From JAXFPC01 sp034180005 (GTDB taxonomy: Bacteria > Bacillota > Negativicutes > Acidaminococcales > Acidaminococcaceae), in assembly GCA_034180005.1 (NCBI GenBank), contig JAXFPC010000061.1, forward strand, positions 1 through 10,216: a stretch of 10,216 nt of DNA, read 5' to 3'. Shown one piece after another: positions 6,378 to 10,216 of this stretch; the first letter of the stretch is position 1, and the number at the start of each line of letters is the position of its first letter. A program made the translations under genes and the position numbers. The notes beneath the pieces are model-generated. The model worked only from the letters and a program-made list of their open reading frames with translations, did no database searches and was not told the DNA's origin.

Positions 6378-6415
6378 AAAAACTCCGCGGACATATAAGG
6401 TCGGCGGAGTTTTTT
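6378..6415. terminator. Intrinsic terminator, probably bidirectional
   Basis: ACTCCGC (6382-6388) pairs with GCGGAGT (6404-6410); after a G-G mismatch GAC (6390-6392) can pair with GTC (6400-6402). The plus-strand transcript ends in T6 (6410-6415), which terminates the SIMPL gene. The left side is preceded by AAAAA (6378-6382), which gives a U run on the minus strand, so the hairpin can also stop the convergent gene that ends at 6482. Confidence 0.9.
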
Positions 6416-6481
6416 ATGCCTAAAGCGTTGCTTTCAAAATAAAACACATCCTTGAAAGAACACGATGTACTTTTTAAGCCA

Positions 6482-6778
6482 TCACATATATCTGTAGTTG
6501 CGCAGCGCTGTTAAAAAATCTGCGTCACTCGTATTGTTCTTGCAGATGGCTTTGAAGTCCGAAAAATTTTTTATTTCAACACCCCAGAGGAAAGCATCGC
6601 TTTCGTCGTAAAAGGCGGCAACTATAATTTCCTTATCGTCAAGGGGCGTTTTGCCAAGTTCGTCCGTAAGTAAAAGATAGCCGTTTGAAAAATCTTTACC
6701 GTATACGGTGATATTTTCTTCCGGAGTTTCATCTTCCCAAAAACCGAGCTTCTCAAAGTCTTCAGCAGTCAGCATCAT
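6482..6778 (-). CDS. Small acidic protein of unknown function (98 aa)
   Basis: I do not recognise this cytoplasmic protein. It has no signal peptide or membrane segment, is acidic, and looks like a compact alpha/beta fold with alternating hydrophobic strands (EIIVAAFYDESDAFLWGVEI) and a basic C terminus (RNYRYM). The minus strand offers GTG 6784, ATG 6778 and ATG 6775. GTG 6784 overlaps the AGAGGTG ribosome binding site (6790-6784), so it cannot be the start. ATG 6778 (five bases away) or ATG 6775 (eight bases) is likely, giving 98 or 97 residues. It is convergent with the SIMPL gene and divergent from the zinc-ribbon gene, with a LexA-like site in its promoter. Confidence 0.72.
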   Translation of the reverse strand: MMLTAEDFEKLGFWEDETPEENITVYGKDFSNGYLLLTDELGKTPLDDKEIIVAAFYDESDAFLWGVEIKNFSDFKAICKNNTSDADFLTALRNYRYM

Positions 6779-6809
6779 ATACACACCTCTAATCTTTTCA
6801 AGTGGTTTA

Positions 6810-6815
6810 ATTATA
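6810..6815 (-). promoter_or_regulatory. Extended -10 promoter of the 98-aa gene
   Basis: On the minus strand TATAAT (6815-6810) is preceded by TGT, giving an extended -10 element, while no good -35 is present. Transcription would start near 6803, leaving a leader of about 25 bases. The upstream half of the box overlaps the LexA-like site at 6813-6826. Confidence 0.55.
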
Positions 6816-6826
6816 ACATATGTTCG
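6813..6826. promoter_or_regulatory. Candidate LexA (SOS) box, Bacillus type
   Basis: The minus strand reads CGAACATATGTTAT, which matches 12 of 14 positions of the Bacillus subtilis LexA consensus CGAACRNRYGTTYC; both mismatches are in the last two bases. The core AACATATGTT is a perfect palindrome. It overlaps the -10 box of the minus-strand gene and sits 11 bases before the plus-strand -10 box, where a bound repressor could block both promoters. Whether this organism's LexA uses that consensus is unknown. Confidence 0.4.
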
Positions 6827-6837
6827 AATAAATGTGC

Positions 6838-6843
6838 TATAAT
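6838..6843 (+). promoter_or_regulatory. Extended -10 promoter of the zinc-ribbon/abgA/transaldolase unit
   Basis: A perfect TATAAT is preceded by TGC, giving an extended -10 element. The -35 region (about 6815-6820) has no good hexamer. Transcription would start near 6850, nine bases before the GGAGGG ribosome binding site. No other promoter is evident before 9055, so this one may serve the whole downstream group. Confidence 0.65.
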
Positions 6844-6872
6844 AGTAGACGGATTATTGGAGGGAGAGCGAC

Positions 6873-7070
6873 TTGAAAAAGCCTAAAGAAAACAACGTGC
6901 TGCAGGTGGAATTCATATGTCCTAAATGCCACAGGCATCTCGCCTGGGCAACTTCCAAAGCGGAGATGCAATGTCCGTCCTGCGGTAAGTGGGTCAATAA
7001 TGGTAACAGAAAAAAAGATTGCGAAGTTTTTTTGCCGCTTAATGATGAACAGTTGGTTCTTTTTGATTAA
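6873..7070 (+). CDS. Small zinc-ribbon protein (65 aa, TTG start)
   Basis: The product has CPKC (16-19) and CPSC (34-37), a Cys4 zinc-ribbon knuckle pair, inside the pattern FICPKCHRHLAWA...MQCPSCGKW. This resembles the small Com-like or rubredoxin-like zinc ribbons, but the exact family and function are not assignable. A fifth cysteine is at 50, and the C-terminal tail is acidic and hydrophobic (LNDEQLVLFD). Translation most likely starts at TTG 6873, eight bases after GGAGGG (6859-6864); no ATG or GTG is suitably placed. It is 21 bases before the AbgA-like gene and lacks a terminator, so it probably leads that operon. Confidence 0.75.
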   Translation: MKKPKENNVLQVEFICPKCHRHLAWATSKAEMQCPSCGKWVNNGNRKKDCEVFLPLNDEQLVLFD

Positions 7071-7091
7071 CCAATTTTAAAGAGGTGTATC

Positions 7092-8411
7092 ATGTCAAGT
7101 ATTTGGGAGCAGGCGGAAGCATTAAAACAGGAAGCCGTAAGTCGGCGCAGAGATGTACATCGTTTTCCGGAGCCGGCATGGACCGAGTTCAGGACAACTG
7201 CTTTGATTGTAGAAGAATTACAGCGGCTGGGTTTCGAAGTATTATTCGGAGCGGATATTATTGACGGTTCGACGATGATGGGCGTGCCGGATGAAGCGAC
7301 GTTACAGAACGCTGCAGAGAGAGCTGTAAGCGAAGGTGCAGATGCTGAGCTTGTGTGCAAGATGAACGGCGGCAGAACCGGAGTTGTCGGCATATTGAAG
7401 ACGGAGCGACCCGGAAAAACAGCAGCTTTTCGCTTTGATATAGATTGCAATGACTTGCAGGAAGCGGAAGACGAGCAGCATTTTCCGTGCAGGGATGGTT
7501 TTGCGTCCGTTCATTCCGGCGCCATGCATGCCTGCGGACATGACGGTCATGTAGCCATAGGCCTTTTGACTGCCAGATTGCTTGTTGATAATAAAGATAA
7601 ACTGAGCGGAACTGTAAAACTGATTTTTCAGCCTGCGGAGGAGGGTGTGCGCGGCGCGCTTGCCATGGTCAAAGCAGGAGTGGTGGATGATGTTGACTTT
7701 TTCTTCGGAGGACATATCGGTTTTAAAGCGACTAACAACAACACGTTAGCGGTGCTTTCGAAGGGATTTCTGGCGACAGCGAAACTGGATGCGGAGTTTT
7801 TCGGCAAAGCTTCTCATGCAGGAGCTGCTCCGGAGAAAGGAAGAAATGCTCTTCTGGCTGCTGCTCAAGCTGCCGTATCTTTAAACACGATTGCAAGACA
7901 CAGCGGCGGAGCCAGCCGCATTAACGTCGGCGTTATGGAAGCCGGAACAGGCAGGAATGTTGTGCCGGATTACGCCATACTGAAGTTGGAAACTCGTGGA
8001 GCGGACTCGTCTGTTAATGCATATATGCTGGAAGAAACCAGACGTATTTTGAAAGCTTGCGCCGACATGTACGGCGTTTTTTTGCAGGAACGAATGATGG
8101 GCAGCGCACCTTCATGTCAGCCGGATGAGGAGCTGAGCAGAGAAGTTGCCGCTTTGCTTGCCAAAGAGTGTCGTTACGACGAGCTTCTTGCCGGCGTGGA
8201 GCTTGGAGGAAGTGAAGATTGTTCATATTTTATGGAAAGAGTGCAGCAACGCGGAGGCAGAGCTCTTTATCTGATGTATGGAAGCGTCATAAAATCGGGG
8301 CATCACAGCAACCATTTTGATTTTGACGAAGATTGTTTGTGGAGAGCGGCAGCAGCTTTGACAACTTTGGCCGTTTATTTTACCGGGAAAAATTTTGGAG
8401 GCAATGCGTAA
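7092..8411 (+). CDS. abgA: M20-family amidohydrolase, AbgA-like (p-aminobenzoyl-glutamate hydrolase subunit)
   Basis: This is a cytoplasmic metallopeptidase-like aminoacylase of the M20D type. Metal-site features are ACGHDGH (147-153), PAEEG (181-185), the HIG histidine (208) and GHHSNHFDFDE (403-413, His404/405/408); SHAGAAPEKGRNALLAA (about 241-257) is the dimerisation-domain signature. The N-terminal stretch WTEFRTTALIVEELQRLG and the insert with GVPDEATLQ (64-72), plus GSEDCSYFMERVQQ near 373-386, closely follow Escherichia coli AbgA from memory, whose length is about the same. E. coli AbgA works with AbgB to split p-aminobenzoyl-glutamate, a folate breakdown product. No AbgB or AbgT is visible here, so the true substrate is open. 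AGAGGTG (7081-7087) precedes ATG 7092, and the stop codon overlaps the next start. Confidence 0.88.
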   Translation: MSSIWEQAEALKQEAVSRRRDVHRFPEPAWTEFRTTALIVEELQRLGFEVLFGADIIDGSTMMGVPDEATLQNAAERAVSEGADAELVCKMNGGRTGVVGILKTERPGKTAAFRFDIDCNDLQEAEDEQHFPCRDGFASVHSGAMHACGHDGHVAIGLLTARLLVDNKDKLSGTVKLIFQPAEEGVRGALAMVKAGVVDDVDFFFGGHIGFKATNNNTLAVLSKGFLATAKLDAEFFGKASHAGAAPEKGRNALLAAAQAAVSLNTIARHSGGASRINVGVMEAGTGRNVVPDYAILKLETRGADSSVNAYMLEETRRILKACADMYGVFLQERMMGSAPSCQPDEELSREVAALLAKECRYDELLAGVELGGSEDCSYFMERVQQRGGRALYLMYGSVIKSGHHSNHFDFDEDCLWRAAAALTTLAVYFTGKNFGGNA

Positions 8412-9055
8412 TGAAAATATTTATGGATACGGCTGACGTGGAAGAAATAAAAAGAATGACACAATGGGGTGTTGTTTACGGAGTAACTACAAATCCTTCA
8501 CTGATAGCAAAAAGCGGACGGCGTCATGCAGAGGTTATTGCAGAAATCGCTACTCTTGTGAAAGGTCCGGTAAGCGCGGAGGTTATCAGCACAGATTGCC
8601 GGGGTATGTTGCAGGAAGCACGCGAGCTGGTAAAAATAGCTTCCAATGTAGTGGTGAAGATACCGTGTACTTCGGAAGGGCTCAAAGCTGTGAAGCTGTT
8701 GTCGGAAGAAAATATAAAAACTAACGTGACGCTCGTTTTCAGCATGTCTCAGGCGCTATTGGCGGCAAGAGCCGGTGCTTCTTATGTAAGTCCTTTTATA
8801 GGCCGTCTCGATGATATCGGTGAAGACGGAGCAATGTTGGTAGAAAATATAGTTTCGGCATTTAAAATGTACGGCATAAAGACGGAGGTTATTGCCGCCA
8901 GCATCAGAAGCATTAAACACGTTGAGCGGGTCATGCTTGGCGGATGTCAGATAGCTACGATTCCCACAGCAGTAATGGAAAAAATGCTTCAGCATCAATT
9001 GACGGAGCAGGGACTGCAAAAATTTTTACAGGATTATGAGAAAAGTTTAAAATAA
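8411..9055 (+). CDS. fsa: Transaldolase / fructose-6-phosphate aldolase family protein (TalC/Fsa type)
   Basis: This 214-aa TIM-barrel enzyme belongs to the small class I aldolase family, with a Schiff-base lysine at K83 in VVVKIPCTSEG. It opens MKIFMDTADVEEI and has GVTTNPSLIAK (24-34), TNVTLVFS (104-111) and YVSPFIGRLDDIG (125-137). By alignment to E. coli FsaA from memory, FsaA Gln59 and Tyr131 correspond to E57 and F129 here, which is the transaldolase pattern, like Bacillus YwjH. Transaldolase of the pentose phosphate pathway is thus more likely than true fructose-6-phosphate aldolase. ATG 8411 shares one base with the TAA of the preceding gene, and GGAGG at 8397-8401 is nine bases upstream, so translation is probably coupled. 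The longer frame opening at 8333 lies inside the abgA coding region and is not used. Confidence 0.93.
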   Translation: MKIFMDTADVEEIKRMTQWGVVYGVTTNPSLIAKSGRRHAEVIAEIATLVKGPVSAEVISTDCRGMLQEARELVKIASNVVVKIPCTSEGLKAVKLLSEENIKTNVTLVFSMSQALLAARAGASYVSPFIGRLDDIGEDGAMLVENIVSAFKMYGIKTEVIAASIRSIKHVERVMLGGCQIATIPTAVMEKMLQHQLTEQGLQKFLQDYEKSLK

Positions 9056-9079
9056 GTTTATGATGGACGAGGTGGGTAT

Positions 9080-10132
9080 ATGATAAAGCATTTGACAAGA
9101 GGGGTTCTGGCGGTTGTGTCATCTTTTCTTTCGGTGGGAGCGGTAGAAGCACAGACTGCAGTGCTTCCTCCGGAAGAATATGTGGAAGTAAAGGCCGAAC
9201 TTAAAACTGAGGGACCGGTCCTCATATTTTCAGACAGTCCGGAAATGGTTTATGATAATGGTGTCTTATATCGTGATAATGTGCAGGGCGCGGTTAGAAT
9301 TTTTTTTCATCATGTAAACGCAGTAAAAAGTGATAAAAAATTGGCAGTTCTTCTCAAAAATATAGATCAGCTGAGACCGGTAAAGTATGAGATTGTGAGA
9401 AAAGGTATCGGGGGGAATTCTTGGGATTATCTCAGGGATGGCAAAGAGGCCGAAAAAAATTATTTTGACGACGCCTCGCAACAACCGGACGGCGGCAGGA
9501 TAGGTTTTGGAAACAGCGTGGAACTTCTTACCGGTAGAGGAAGTATTTTGAAGAAGGATAAACTTCTGACCGGAATAATAGATTTGCAGATAGAGCGTCC
9601 TTTGCAGTTAAGTGTTGTGATGTGTGATGCCAGGACCTCAGCAGAGATTTTTTCTGAAAGCGCGGATATTCTTCCGATGGATGAACATCCTTTGCGAGGA
9701 ACTTTCAGCCAAGCCGATTGGAAGTACAGAATAAAACAGACTATAGAGGCTGATAAAAATAATTATATGCTGAAATTGGCAGGATCCGAAAATTACATTA
9801 AAGGTATTGACGCCACTACAGGACAAGCCGCAGAAAATTACGGAAACTACGGCGTTGTTTATGAAGTTGATTTTAATATAGGAGGGGATTCTCCGGTAAA
9901 ATTTATTTTTAATCCGTTGGGAGGGCCTTTTGCCGGATATGGCGTTCTTGAAGGCAATGGCAGCAGAAAATTGATAGGTATGCCGGAACGAAGAGTTGAT
10001 ATCGGCAGCACGGTCAACGATGCCGTTGTGCTGGGAAATTTGTTGCCAGGAAAATATAAGTTTTACTGGTCGCCGCCGGGAGCAGGAAATTTGCCGGTAA
10101 GATTTTTTTGGCAAGCGGCAAATAAAAAATAA
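9080..10132 (+). CDS. Secreted protein of unknown function (350 aa)
   Basis: The product has a Sec signal peptide (hydrophobic residues about 9-22, cleavage after VEA at residue 24) and no later membrane segment, so it is probably exported to the periplasm or cell surface. I do not recognise a named domain. Residues about 35-200 are beta-rich (VLIFSDSPEMVYDNGVLY, then VQGAVRIFFHHVN and LAVLLKNIDQ) and residues about 225-350 form a second beta-rich region (ENYGNYGVVYEVDF, PVKFIFNPLGGPFAGYGVL). The pattern loosely recalls secreted beta-sandwich regions found beside copper amine oxidase N-terminal-like domains in Firmicutes; that is memory only. GAGGTGG (9069-9075) is well placed for ATG 9080. 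It follows the transaldolase gene by 24 bases, apparently on the same transcript. No clear terminator is seen in the 84 bases after the stop codon. Confidence 0.78.
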   Translation: MIKHLTRGVLAVVSSFLSVGAVEAQTAVLPPEEYVEVKAELKTEGPVLIFSDSPEMVYDNGVLYRDNVQGAVRIFFHHVNAVKSDKKLAVLLKNIDQLRPVKYEIVRKGIGGNSWDYLRDGKEAEKNYFDDASQQPDGGRIGFGNSVELLTGRGSILKKDKLLTGIIDLQIERPLQLSVVMCDARTSAEIFSESADILPMDEHPLRGTFSQADWKYRIKQTIEADKNNYMLKLAGSENYIKGIDATTGQAAENYGNYGVVYEVDFNIGGDSPVKFIFNPLGGPFAGYGVLEGNGSRKLIGMPERRVDIGSTVNDAVVLGNLLPGKYKFYWSPPGAGNLPVRFFWQAANKK

Positions 10133-10216
10133 GTTTTTAATCAATGACTTAGTTTTTCGAAAGAAATGTGTGAGTGTCTCCTAAAAATTTGGTGAGTTTT
10201 ATTTGATATAAATAAA

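Noticed and set aside
8333..8410. N-terminal extension of the transaldolase from an upstream ATG at 8333
   Set aside because: The extension lies inside the abgA coding region, has no homology to the family N terminus, and a good ribosome binding site places the start at 8411.
10133..10216. Terminator or promoter after the secreted protein gene
   Set aside because: Only weak, short A-T dyads and a badly spaced TATAAA were found; nothing meets a reasonable standard.

Overview
The window looks like a chromosomal segment of a low-to-moderate GC member of the Bacillota (Firmicutes). The support is a T-box leader controlling pheST, strong AGGAGG-type ribosome binding sites, CCA-encoding tRNA genes, use of TTG as a start codon, and a Cys4 PheS. 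Together with the family mix this is compatible with Negativicutes or a related group, but I cannot name the genus. I see no insertion sequence, phage gene, CRISPR array or other mobile element; this is mostly core chromosome with a few lineage-specific small or secreted proteins.

Layout. Bases 1-229 are the end of a tRNA cluster: the 3' end of one tRNA (possibly initiator Met), tRNA-Thr(GGT) and tRNA-Met(CAT). Bases 230-465 have no confident gene but hold a perfect 15-bp inverted repeat and a 16-codon micro-ORF with a good ribosome binding site. A small secreted protein is encoded on the minus strand (466-753), divergent from the phenylalanyl-tRNA synthetase operon. That operon has a sigma-A-type promoter (890-918), a T-box leader with a UUC specifier (about 925-1182), pheS, pheT and an intrinsic terminator (4676-4717).

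Next come an unrecognised protein with two C-terminal membrane segments (4871-5569) and a secreted SIMPL/DUF541 protein (5663-6376), which has its own promoter and a probably bidirectional terminator shared with the convergent 98-aa minus-strand gene (6482-6778). That gene is divergent from a small zinc-ribbon gene. The spacer between them holds two facing extended -10 promoters and a sequence resembling a Bacillus-type LexA (SOS) box.

From 6873 to 10132 four plus-strand genes are tightly packed without visible terminators and look like one transcription unit: zinc ribbon, AbgA-like M20 aminoacylase, a TalC/Fsa-family transaldolase (overlapping the previous stop by one base) and a secreted 350-aa protein of unknown function.

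How the parts work together. The best understood unit is tRNA-Phe sensing: uncharged tRNA-Phe should stabilise the antiterminator and switch on the enzyme that charges it. The AbgA-like enzyme and the transaldolase are probably cytoplasmic metabolic enzymes whose co-transcription gives no obvious shared pathway. I did not find a convincing new multi-gene system. The most interesting loose ends are the LexA-like box between two uncharacterised genes, the micro-ORF/inverted-repeat region after the tRNAs, and the unassigned secreted proteins.
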